Positions 1 through 7,379 of a stretch of DNA of 27,518 nucleotides are shown here, one piece after another (the stretch's first letter is position 1; each line of letters starts with the position of its first letter). The position numbers and the translations under genes are program-made. This DNA is from Actinomycetota bacterium (lineage in GTDB: Bacteria > Actinomycetota > Actinomycetes > Nanopelagicales > Nanopelagicaceae). The notes below the pieces were generated by a model. That model was not told where the DNA came from. It saw only the letters and a program-made list of their open reading frames with translations, and did not search any database. Where the stretch lies: positions 1 through 27,518 of the forward strand of contig WLHW01000006.1 of NCBI GenBank assembly GCA_009702525.1, written 5' to 3'.

Positions 1-197
1 ACGATCAACAAAACCGAACCGGTGAGGCAGATCTAATCGTTGCTAAACACCGTAATGGACCAACTCGTACGATTACTGTCTCAGCGCAGCTTCACTATGC
101 ACGTTTCTACGATATGCCACAAAATCCAGGTGCTGGAACTGACTGGACGCAACAGCGTGAAGTTTCGCCACCAGATGACAGTTCATTCGGAGCTTAA
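1..197 (+). CDS. dnaB: Replicative DNA helicase DnaB, C-terminal end (partial)
   Basis: An open frame enters from the left edge (first full codon at position 3) and ends at TAA 195-197, giving the last 64 residues. They contain the stretch GEADLIVAKHRNGPT, followed by a segment ending in LHYARFYDMP. This is the typical C-terminal end of bacterial DnaB, the hexameric ATPase that unwinds DNA at the fork. The tail after it is short, polar and variable (ending DDSSFGA), as in other DnaB proteins. The ATPase motifs and the start lie outside the window, so an intein or other oddity upstream cannot be judged. Its stop is only 7 nt from the stop of the convergent EamA gene. Confidence 0.88.
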   Translation, partial: DQQNRTGEADLIVAKHRNGPTRTITVSAQLHYARFYDMPQNPGAGTDWTQQREVSPPDDSSFGA

Positions 198-204
198 TTA
201 AAAA

Positions 205-1125
205 TTAATGCGCAGCCGTTCGTGCTTTATCGGCCAAGATAATTCCAATAATTACTGTCACCCCGCCAACAAGTTGAATGAAGTTCCATTTTTCAGATAA
301 CCAAATCCACGCGAAAGCTCCGGCCAACACTGGCTCAGCCATTCCCATCACACTACTTGTCGATGCCGATAAAAGTTTTAGACCATTAACCACCAGCAGG
401 TAAGGAACAATTGTGCCCATGATGATAACCCAAGCGATTAAGAGCCAACCCGGGGCGGTGTAAGCAGCAAAGCGCCCCTGCAAGTTCATTGTTTGCGTAA
501 ATATCTCAACTGGATATGACCACAGCGGCATAGCGATAGCTAAACCGAGAGTTGCGAATCCAAACCCGTAGACCATAAGAGATTCAACATCACGCTTGCC
601 AGTAAGTTTTTCGCCAATTAAAAAGAAAGCGGCTAAAACGATTCCATCTAATAAGGCGGCAATGACACCGATGGGATCCAGTGTGCGGCCTTTCCAGACT
701 TGAGCAATCAGAACCAGTCCACTAAATGCTAAAAAGATCGCGATCCACATAAGAGCTGGAACAACTTTCTTTTTCACGTATCGCAGCCATAAAACAATCC
801 AAATAGGGGCAGTAAATTCAAGGATTAAGCCGATACTTACATGCAGCCGCGTAATAGCTACGAAATACAGGGCTTGGACCGCTAAAAAACCAACGATGCC
901 ATATGCAAATAATTGGGGAAGTTCACCTCTGGTAGCCCGCAGTTTCTCGCGGTGGCGAAGAAACATATAGGTGGCGAGAATGACAAAAGCTCCACCACAG
1001 CGCACTTGGGTTAAACGCATAGATGACAAACCTGAGGTCAACACTAATTTGGCGATGATGCCGTTAAAGGAGAAGAAAATAGCGCCCGTTAGGGTCAGGA
1101 TTTCGCCTTTGTATTTAGTTAACAC
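205..1125 (-). CDS. EamA/DMT-superfamily membrane transporter
   Basis: A 306-residue, very hydrophobic protein with about ten predicted membrane segments arranged as two repeated halves (roughly residues 8-140 and 150-300). This is the two-EamA-domain architecture of drug/metabolite exporters of the RhaT/YdcZ kind. The substrate cannot be read from sequence; family members export amino acids, nucleobases or other small metabolites. The start is GTG at 1123-1125. No Shine-Dalgarno sequence precedes it, but a TACGCT hexamer lies 6 nt upstream, which suits a leaderless transcript. It lies 18 nt downstream of the acyl-CoA dehydrogenase gene on the same strand, so read-through is also possible. 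The family is clear; the substrate and exact start are less certain. Confidence 0.85.
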   Translation of the reverse strand: MLTKYKGEILTLTGAIFFSFNGIIAKLVLTSGLSSMRLTQVRCGGAFVILATYMFLRHREKLRATRGELPQLFAYGIVGFLAVQALYFVAITRLHVSIGLILEFTAPIWIVLWLRYVKKKVVPALMWIAIFLAFSGLVLIAQVWKGRTLDPIGVIAALLDGIVLAAFFLIGEKLTGKRDVESLMVYGFGFATLGLAIAMPLWSYPVEIFTQTMNLQGRFAAYTAPGWLLIAWVIIMGTIVPYLLVVNGLKLLSASTSSVMGMAEPVLAGAFAWIWLSEKWNFIQLVGGVTVIIGIILADKARTAAH

Positions 1126-1131
1126 CGAGTA

Positions 1132-1137
1132 AGCGTA
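1132..1137 (-). promoter_or_regulatory. Candidate -10 element of the EamA gene (leaderless)
   Basis: TACGCT on the minus strand, 6 nt before the GTG start at 1125. The spacing would place transcription initiation at or next to the start codon. Several other genes here have the same layout. No convincing -35 box is seen, and the hexamer sits in the 18-nt gap after the acyl-CoA dehydrogenase stop. Confidence 0.4.
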
Positions 1138-1143
1138 GTGGTT

Positions 1144-2967
1144 TTAGAAGGCGCTTTCTGGAATATCCATAATGCCACCATTAGTCGCTTCAACAATCGC
1201 GCGATCTGCGGCGATATGAGGCAAAAAGTTGGAGACAAAGAACTTAGCTGATGCAATTTTGCCAGTATAAAAATCTGCATCCTTTCCAGCGGTTGGAAGT
1301 TTTTCTGCAGCGAGATCTGCCTGGCGTAGCAACAACCATGCAGTGATGATGTCGCCAACTGCCATCAAACAGCGTGATGTATTAAGTCCAACGAGATAAA
1401 TCTTTTTAGCTTCTTCTTGTGACTCCATTGCATGACCAACCAGGGTTGCAATAATTCCGTTGAGATTGCCGAGCGTGGTGAAGAGGGCGGCTTTCTCTTC
1501 TGCATGCACTCCGCCGGATTCAGCAAACTTTTGAATCTCTTTACTAAGCAAGCCAATTGCACGGCCACCATCTTTAACAATTTTGCGGAAGAAGAAATCT
1601 AATCCTTGAATTGCCGTTGTACCTTCGTACAACGTATCGATCTTGGCGTCGCGAACATACTGTTCAATAGGCCAGTCGCGAGTAAATCCAGCGCCACCAA
1701 ATGTTTGCAGTGATTCAGTGCCAAGTAATGTCCATGATTTTTCTGAACCGTAACCTTTGACAACCGGAAGCAGTAAATCATTCAACGCGATCATGTCTGC
1801 TGCGCGATCACTATCGCCAGATGCTTCAGCAAGCTCTATTTCATCCTGGATCGAGGCGGTGTAGAGAACAAGGGCGCGCATGCCTTCGCTATAGGACTTT
1901 TGAACCATCAACGAACGACGCACATCAGGGTGCTTAATGATCGTGACGCGAGGTGAAGCTTTGTCATTCATTACCTTCATGTCACCGCCCTGTACTCGTT
2001 CCTTGGCATATGACAACGCCTGCATGTATCCAGCAGATAGTGTTGCGATGGCTTTTGTGCCCACCATCATGCGAGCGAACTCAATGACTTTAAACATCTG
2101 TGCGATACCTTGATGGACATCGCCCAGTAAATATCCAACAGCGGGCTCATGTTCACCCAAGTTGACCTCACAGGTTGCTGAAACGTTCAGACCCATTTTG
2201 TCTTCAAGTTGTGTTACATACACACCGTTGCGCTTACCCATTTCGCCTGTTTCAAAATCAAACATAAACTTTGGAATCAAGAATAAAGACAATCCCTTTG
2301 TTCCTGGACCGCCACCTTCGCGACGAGCTAGTACAAAGTGAACGACGTTCGGATAGAAATCCGCGTCACCTGAGGTGATATAGCGCTTAGTTCCGGTGAT
2401 ATGCCATGTCCCATCGGCCTGCTGCACAGCCTTTGTGCGACCTGCACCAACATCTGAACCAGCATCAGGCTCAGTTAACTGCATCGTTGCACCCCAGTGC
2501 TTTTCAACCATGTGCTTTGCAATTTTCTTTTGCTCATCTGTTCCAAGAACATAGGCAACCTGTGCGAAGGCATAACCAGATGCGTAGATGTGAATGGCAG
2601 GATTTGAACCCAACACCATTTCTGCCATTGCCCAACGAACAGACTGTGGAACCTTCATTCCACCAAGATCAACAGGTGCATCAAGACGCCACCATTCACC
2701 ATCAACGTATGCCTTGTATGACTTCTTAAAACTTTCAGGCAAAGTAACGTTGCCAGTTTCTCTATTCAAAATCGCACCAACACGATCGCCTTCAACAAAA
2801 GATGCAGCCAAATCGTTTTCACACAAACGTTTCATCTCTTCAAGCATTCCGATTGCAGTTTCGCGATCAACTTCTCCGTATGGGTTTGTGCCCATAATTT
2901 TGTCGCGCCCCAAAAGGTCGAAGAGGCAGAATTCAATATCTCGCAGGTTGGCTGTGTAATGGCTCAT
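1144..2967 (-). CDS. Acyl-CoA dehydrogenase, long form (FadE/DmdC-like)
   Basis: A 607-residue flavoenzyme that would introduce an alpha-beta double bond into an acyl-CoA and pass electrons to electron-transfer flavoprotein. Visible marks are the FAD-binding loop TEPDAGSD (165-172), QTFGGAGFTRD (421-431) and YEGTTAIQG (447-455), in which E448 aligns with the catalytic glutamate of the family. The protein is some 200 residues longer than classic short-chain members. It has an N-terminal extension and an extra C-terminal helical region after residue 460. That layout is shared by long FadE proteins and by DmdC, the 3-methylmercaptopropionyl-CoA dehydrogenase, so annotation pipelines often give the latter name. 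The substrate cannot be decided here. The start is ATG 2967; it is divergent from dcd across 77 nt. Confidence 0.9.
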   Translation of the reverse strand: MSHYTANLRDIEFCLFDLLGRDKIMGTNPYGEVDRETAIGMLEEMKRLCENDLAASFVEGDRVGAILNRETGNVTLPESFKKSYKAYVDGEWWRLDAPVDLGGMKVPQSVRWAMAEMVLGSNPAIHIYASGYAFAQVAYVLGTDEQKKIAKHMVEKHWGATMQLTEPDAGSDVGAGRTKAVQQADGTWHITGTKRYITSGDADFYPNVVHFVLARREGGGPGTKGLSLFLIPKFMFDFETGEMGKRNGVYVTQLEDKMGLNVSATCEVNLGEHEPAVGYLLGDVHQGIAQMFKVIEFARMMVGTKAIATLSAGYMQALSYAKERVQGGDMKVMNDKASPRVTIIKHPDVRRSLMVQKSYSEGMRALVLYTASIQDEIELAEASGDSDRAADMIALNDLLLPVVKGYGSEKSWTLLGTESLQTFGGAGFTRDWPIEQYVRDAKIDTLYEGTTAIQGLDFFFRKIVKDGGRAIGLLSKEIQKFAESGGVHAEEKAALFTTLGNLNGIIATLVGHAMESQEEAKKIYLVGLNTSRCLMAVGDIITAWLLLRQADLAAEKLPTAGKDADFYTGKIASAKFFVSNFLPHIAADRAIVEATNGGIMDIPESAF

Positions 2968-3031
2968 GCGGTAATTTTGCTACCCACCAGTAACTTATGC
3001 AAGCCTGCCCCGCTAGGGCCCCATAAAAGGA

Positions 3032-3037
3032 TAGGGT
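3032..3037 (+). promoter_or_regulatory. Candidate -10 element of dcd (leaderless)
   Basis: TAGGGT followed by exactly 7 nt and then the GTG start of dcd at 3045. This places the transcription start at the start codon. The only purine-rich stretch upstream (AAAAGGAT, about 3026-3033) overlaps this hexamer and is too far away to be a normal ribosome binding site. No clear -35 box is present. Confidence 0.4.
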
Positions 3038-3044
3038 TCTGCGC

Positions 3045-3623
3045 GTGCTACTTAGTGATCGCGATATTCGGGCCGAAATCGCCGCTGGACGTGTCGGCTG
3101 CGAGCCATTTCATGAGGCGATGATCCAGCCCTCATCGGTGGATGTGCGCCTCGATAAATTCTTCCGCGTCTTTGAGAATCACAAGTACAGCGTTATCGAT
3201 CCATCGATTGAACAGCCCGAACTCACTCGCGAAGTTATTACCGAAGGTGATGAGCCATTTATCTTGCACCCGGGCGAATTTGTTTTAGCTAGCACCTACG
3301 AAGTTATTACGCTCCCCGACGATATCGCCGGGCGCTTAGAAGGTAAGTCATCCCTTGGCCGTCTCGGTTTACTCACGCACTCTACTGCCGGCTTTATCGA
3401 CCCAGGCTTTAGCGGTCATATCACTCTTGAACTCTCAAATGTTGCCAACTTGCCAGTGAAGTTATTTCCAGGCATGAAGATCGGTCAACTCTGTCTCATC
3501 AAACTCTCATCTCCGGCCGAACATCCATATGGCAGCGAGAAGTACGGCTCCAGATACCAAGGTCAGCGTGGCCCAACGGCTAGTCGCTCATTCCTCAACT
3601 TCCACAAATCGCCAATTAAATAA
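3045..3623 (+). CDS. dcd: dCTP deaminase, probably the dUMP-forming bifunctional type
   Basis: A 192-residue trimeric deaminase of pyrimidine deoxynucleotide metabolism, acting on dCTP to feed dTMP synthesis. The core EGKSSLGRLGLLTHSTAGF runs over residues 99-117 and continues into IDPGFSGHITLEL, placing the catalytic glutamate at E129. The C-terminal lid YGSRYQGQRGPT is present. The sequence matches the Mycobacterium tuberculosis Dcd closely as I recall it, an enzyme that both deaminates and hydrolyses dCTP to dUMP. The bifunctional activity is inferred from that likeness. The start is GTG 3045, chosen because MLLSDRDIRAEI is the conserved N-terminus of the family. An imperfect hairpin follows the stop. 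Confidence 0.95.
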   Translation: MLLSDRDIRAEIAAGRVGCEPFHEAMIQPSSVDVRLDKFFRVFENHKYSVIDPSIEQPELTREVITEGDEPFILHPGEFVLASTYEVITLPDDIAGRLEGKSSLGRLGLLTHSTAGFIDPGFSGHITLELSNVANLPVKLFPGMKIGQLCLIKLSSPAEHPYGSEKYGSRYQGQRGPTASRSFLNFHKSPIK

Positions 3624-3633
3624 CAGGCGTGGT

Positions 3634-3659
3634 TCAGTAATTCTCAGGAATTATTCTGA
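3634..3659 (+). terminator. Imperfect stem-loop after dcd, weak terminator candidate
   Basis: TCAG-TAATTC, a 4-nt loop TCAG, then GAATTA-tt-CTGA: a ten-pair stem with a 2-nt bulge lying between the dcd stop and the lemA start. No T-run follows (the next bases are CTAAAAAGC), so it could be a weak terminator or a processing hairpin. It is AT-rich and of modest stability. Confidence 0.35.
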
Positions 3660-3681
3660 CTAAAAAGCGGTTTAATTAGCT

Positions 3682-4233
3682 ATGAAAACAATTGTCGTCC
3701 TAGGTGTCATTGCTCTTATCGCTATCTTTTTTATCGCGCAGTACAACCGTTTGATTCGTTTGAATATCAGTGTCAATGAGGCCTGGGCGCAGATTGAAGT
3801 TCAGCTAAAGCGCCGCGCAGATTTGATTCCAAATCTGGTTGAAACCGTCAAGGGTTATGCCAAACACGAGCAATCAACCTTCGATGCCGTTGTAGCAGCA
3901 CGCGCGAAAGCAACAAGTGCCTCGAGTGTTGCCGATGTCGCTGCCGCCGATGGAATGGTTACGCAAGCGCTACGTGGATTGTTAGCTGTTGCTGAGGCTT
4001 ACCCTGATCTAAAAGCATCCGCAAACTTTTTGTCATTACAAGAAGAGCTATCAACGACTGAAAACAAAGTTGCATTTAGTCGCCAGTTCTATAACGACAA
4101 TGTGCGCTCGCTCAATACGGCCGTAAAAACAGTGCCAACTAACTTCTTTGCGGGCTTTGCCAAAGTAACTGAGCGCGAATTTTATGAAGTTGAAGATCCA
4201 CAAGATCGCAATGCACCAAAAGTTACTTTTTAA
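3682..4233 (+). CDS. lemA: LemA family membrane-anchored protein
   Basis: A 183-residue protein with one N-terminal membrane segment (about residues 3-19), then a long helical domain. The family signature NEAWAQIEVQLKRRADLIPN begins near residue 32 and is followed by LVETVKGYAKHE. The later QEELSTTENKVAFSRQFYND region is also typical. LemA proteins form an antiparallel helical bundle outside or at the membrane; their function is unsettled. In many bacteria lemA sits beside a membrane metalloprotease gene, and here htpX follows 5 nt later, so the two probably form an operon and may share a role in membrane-protein quality control. The ATG is preceded by no strong ribosome binding site. Confidence 0.9.
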   Translation: MKTIVVLGVIALIAIFFIAQYNRLIRLNISVNEAWAQIEVQLKRRADLIPNLVETVKGYAKHEQSTFDAVVAARAKATSASSVADVAAADGMVTQALRGLLAVAEAYPDLKASANFLSLQEELSTTENKVAFSRQFYNDNVRSLNTAVKTVPTNFFAGFAKVTEREFYEVEDPQDRNAPKVTF

Positions 4234-4238
4234 TCTCA

Positions 4239-5138
4239 ATGAACTTTAGAACACAGCAAGCAGCAAATAAGCGCAAAACTATCGGCCTATTGGTCGGTAT
4301 GGGTGTTTTAGTCTGGCTAGTTGTCTTTGCAGCGATGACGTATTTCGGCACAAGTACTGCAGGCATTGTCCCAATTGCCGTTGGTATTGCCGTAATTTCT
4401 GTGTGGGGTTCCTACTATGGCGCCGACAAATTAGTCATCACAATGACGGGTGCAAAGTTAATCCAGGAGTCAGATAATCCAAAGTTGTTTAACTTAATTC
4501 AAGAAGTAACTATTGCTAGTGGTTTACCAATGCCAAAAGTCGCAATAGTTGTTGATAGTGCACCTAATGCATTTGCAACGGGAAGAAATCCAGAACATGC
4601 TCTTATCGCCTTTACGACAGGGATTTTGGATGCCATGGATCGCGATCAACTGCAGGGCGTAATTGCTCACGAGTTAGCACACGTTGCTAACCGCGACACC
4701 TTAGTATCGGCAGTCGCTGCGACAACGGCCGGTGCGATTGCAATTCTCAGCGACATGTTGACACGCATGATGTGGTTTGGCGGTGGACGTGACCGCAATC
4801 GCGAAGGCAATGGCAATCCAATTGCCCTTATATTTTCACTTCTTATTCTTATTCTGGCGCCCCTTGCTGCGATGCTACTGCGCTCGGCGATTTCGCGTAA
4901 GCGCGAATCTTTAGCCGATGCCACAGCTGTGGCTTTTACGCGCAACCCGGCTGGTTTACGAAGTGCGTTGGAAGTTTTAGCAGCCGATTCAACGGTTGTG
5001 CAACAAAAGTCAACCTCAGTTGCACATATTTGGATTGAATCTCCACTTGATGGCACCTCGGTATCGAAGTTATTTTCTACCCACCCACCAATTGCCGAGC
5101 GCATCGCCGTTCTAAAAGCTATGGAGTCCTTGAACTAA
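4239..5138 (+). CDS. htpX: HtpX-family membrane zinc metalloprotease (M48)
   Basis: A 299-residue integral-membrane peptidase of the M48B family, expected to cleave damaged or misfolded membrane proteins on the cytoplasmic side. Two N-terminal membrane segments (about 15-35 and 42-60) are followed by the zinc site HELAH (144-148) and the downstream glutamate in RKRESLADATA (E223), which gives the third zinc ligand. Another hydrophobic pair lies near residues 160-172 and 196-215. It follows lemA by 5 nt and its TAA stop overlaps the TAG stop of the convergent histidine kinase gene in the tetranucleotide CTAA (5135-5138). All catalytic residues are intact. Confidence 0.93.
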   Translation: MNFRTQQAANKRKTIGLLVGMGVLVWLVVFAAMTYFGTSTAGIVPIAVGIAVISVWGSYYGADKLVITMTGAKLIQESDNPKLFNLIQEVTIASGLPMPKVAIVVDSAPNAFATGRNPEHALIAFTTGILDAMDRDQLQGVIAHELAHVANRDTLVSAVAATTAGAIAILSDMLTRMMWFGGGRDRNREGNGNPIALIFSLLILILAPLAAMLLRSAISRKRESLADATAVAFTRNPAGLRSALEVLAADSTVVQQKSTSVAHIWIESPLDGTSVSKLFSTHPPIAERIAVLKAMESLN

Positions 5139-6613
5139 ACAGTTGGCGTACTGGGAAAGAAGAGCGTAAAAGTAGCGCCTTCACCTGACTTTGAGACAAC
5201 TCCTACTTTTCCGCCATGTGCCTGCATAACCGCATCAACGATTGAAAGACCTAAGCCACTACCTTCACTGCTTTGTCGCTGGCGAGATGGATCGGCGCGG
5301 AAAAATCGTTCGAAGATTTTCTTTTGATCATCCTCACTTAAACCTGGACCATTATCGGAAACGGTTACATAAATTCCATCGACTTCCGTATGTGCATCAA
5401 CTGCTATCGCAGTCCCAGCAGGTGTATGTGTACGGGCATTTGCCAATAAATTTGTGAAGACTTGATAAATTCGATCTGAATCACCAAGCGTGTACAGCTC
5501 TGCAGGTATGTTTACCGTAATTGGGTGATTGGGCCCGGCAGCCGTGGCGGAAGCAACCGTATCTTCAATAACGTGGGTGAGATCAACCGGCTTTAGCTCC
5601 ATTTGACGCGATTGATCAAGGCGAGCAAGTAACAATAAATCTTCAACAAGTGCACCCATGCGAATGGATTCTTTTTCTATTCGGCCAAGGAGCTCTTTAG
5701 TTTTTTCACCGTCAGGAACTGCGCCTTGACGATGAAGTTCAGCAAAGCCGCGAATAGCGGTAAGTGGGGTACGAAGCTCATGACTTGCATCGGCAACAAA
5801 GCGTCGAAGTTTATTTTCGCTCTCAGTTCGCACGGCAAATGACTCTTCAATACGTCCGAGCATTGTATTTAGCGATGTACTTAAACGCCCAACTTCAGTA
5901 TTAGGTTCAAAATTCTCAAGTCGAGCAGATAAATCACCACCTGCAATTTTCTGTGCAGTTACTTCCACTGATTCAAGCGGCTTCATACTAAGTTTAATAA
6001 CTTGACGCGCAGCAAAAGCAATTAGCAACAAGACTATAAATCCAATAAACAAAAATACGCGACCAATACGATGAGTGGTCTTATCGAAGTCAGATAAAGA
6101 TTGCGCAACAATTACACTGCCCATTGCCGATGGTAGAACTTGCGTGATAACTCGAAAATCAGCCCCAGGGGCTTGGATAGTAAAAGGTTTATGACCAAAA
6201 GCAGCAACTTGTGTAGGCAGTAGGCCGGTCACAAAATCAGTGATTTTATTGGCGTTTAAGTCACCGCCAATACCTCCAACTAAATTACCGAATGGATCTA
6301 AAACAGTTACAGAGATGCTTGTAGGCACACGATTCAGTGGGGTTACTGGTGCTGCAGCAGCACGGGGCGAGCCCTCTTCAGGCTCAGTGTGGCTGGGGTT
6401 AGTTTCTTCGTCGTTAACAATTCCCGCTTGATTTACACGAGAAGTCGTTCCGCCAATAACGCTTTTTAATTGATCATCGACTTGGCCAATGAGATAACTC
6501 TCTAAAGCCCTTTGTGCGACTAAACCTGCACCAATAAAACCGATTGCAGAAAGGATCAATACACCGACCGTCAAGCGGTTGCGTAAAGACCAGTTGCTCA
6601 GCGGTGACTTCAC
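5135..6613 (-). CDS. Membrane sensor histidine kinase, PhoR-like
   Basis: A 492-residue kinase partner of the response regulator encoded just upstream. Order of parts (numbered from the GTG at 6613): membrane segment about 14-33, an extracytoplasmic sensor region of about 150 residues with a Pro/Ala/Glu-rich stretch, membrane segment about 185-204, HAMP linker, and a HisKA domain with the phospho-accepting H278 in ASHELRTPLTAI. The ATPase domain has its N box around NLLANARTHT (388-397), DNGPG (420-424) and GSGLGLS (451-457). I place the start at GTG 6613, one nucleotide after the regulator's TAA, rather than at GTG 6652, which would add 13 residues and a 38-nt overlap. The signal it senses is unknown. 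Confidence 0.92.
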   Translation of the reverse strand: MKSPLSNWSLRNRLTVGVLILSAIGFIGAGLVAQRALESYLIGQVDDQLKSVIGGTTSRVNQAGIVNDEETNPSHTEPEEGSPRAAAAPVTPLNRVPTSISVTVLDPFGNLVGGIGGDLNANKITDFVTGLLPTQVAAFGHKPFTIQAPGADFRVITQVLPSAMGSVIVAQSLSDFDKTTHRIGRVFLFIGFIVLLLIAFAARQVIKLSMKPLESVEVTAQKIAGGDLSARLENFEPNTEVGRLSTSLNTMLGRIEESFAVRTESENKLRRFVADASHELRTPLTAIRGFAELHRQGAVPDGEKTKELLGRIEKESIRMGALVEDLLLLARLDQSRQMELKPVDLTHVIEDTVASATAAGPNHPITVNIPAELYTLGDSDRIYQVFTNLLANARTHTPAGTAIAVDAHTEVDGIYVTVSDNGPGLSEDDQKKIFERFFRADPSRQRQSSEGSGLGLSIVDAVMQAHGGKVGVVSKSGEGATFTLFFPSTPTV

Positions 6614-6614
6614 T

Positions 6615-7328
6615 TTATTTAGGCGGCATCCGAAGTCGATAACCAACACCACGAACAGTATGAATTAGTGGTGGATCAAAGCAGTCAATTTTTTTACGTA
6701 GATAAGAAACGTATGTTTCAACAATTCCAGCATCTCCACGGAAGTCGTATTGCCATACGTGATCTAAAATCTGTGATTTAGAAACAACACGATCGGCATT
6801 GATAATTAAATATCGAATTAATGCAAACTCGGTTGGAGAAAGCTCTAATAAATTTCCGGCTCGACGAACTTCATGTGTTGCTTCATCAAGTTCCAGATCA
6901 GCAAAACGCATCTTCTCGTCATCAATCTCAATTTCAGTAACACCGGTGCGTCGAAGCAGTGCACGCAAACGTGCAACGAGCTCTTCGAGTGAAAACGGTT
7001 TAGTCATGTAATCATCGCCACCAAGAGTTAACCCTTTGACTTTATCTTCCATGCCATCTTTTGCCGTTAAGAAAAGAACACCAGTCGATACACCTTCATT
7101 ACGAATCGCTTTACACACGTCAAAGCCATCGACATCGGGCAACATGACATCGAGAACCATTGCATGCGGGCGAAACTCTTCTGCCATGGCTAAAGCTTGC
7201 GCGCCGTTAGCTGCCGTGCGTACATCAAAGCCAACAAAGCGAAGGCTGGTCGAGATCAGTTCACTGATACTGGATTCATCGTCAACGACGAGAATGCGCT
7301 GCATGGTCTTTTCGGCGGTTGTAGTCAT
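6615..7328 (-). CDS. OmpR-family response regulator, PhoP-like
   Basis: A 237-residue two-domain transcription factor. The receiver has the acidic pair D16-D17, the phospho-accepting D60 in VLDVMLPDVDGF, T88 and K110 in DDYMTKPFSLEEL. The winged-helix DNA-binding domain ends with the typical ETYVSYLRKKID and HTVRGVGYRLR motifs. The whole chain resembles mycobacterial PhoP (for example GLTLGGDDY, ELDEATHEV and ILDHVWQYDF), so it is best called PhoP-like. Whether it controls phosphate, envelope lipids or something else cannot be told. The ATG start is preceded by an inverted repeat (7341-7357). The kinase gene follows with a 1-nt gap, so the two genes are co-transcribed. Confidence 0.93.
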   Translation of the reverse strand: MTTTAEKTMQRILVVDDESSISELISTSLRFVGFDVRTAANGAQALAMAEEFRPHAMVLDVMLPDVDGFDVCKAIRNEGVSTGVLFLTAKDGMEDKVKGLTLGGDDYMTKPFSLEELVARLRALLRRTGVTEIEIDDEKMRFADLELDEATHEVRRAGNLLELSPTEFALIRYLIINADRVVSKSQILDHVWQYDFRGDAGIVETYVSYLRKKIDCFDPPLIHTVRGVGYRLRMPPK

Positions 7329-7340
7329 GGCTACACAATG

Positions 7341-7357
7341 CTCCCATGAACTGGGAG
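7341..7357 (-). promoter_or_regulatory. Perfect short inverted repeat before the response regulator gene
   Basis: CTCCCA, a 5-nt loop, then TGGGAG, ending 13 nt before the regulator's ATG. It could be an autoregulatory operator, a 5'-leader hairpin, or a terminator of the Fe-S protein gene, whose stop is at 7380. The arms are only 6 bp but GC-rich. No T-run follows in the minus-strand direction. Confidence 0.35.
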
Positions 7358-7379
7358 TTTCCTGAGAAAGAACCTAGTT

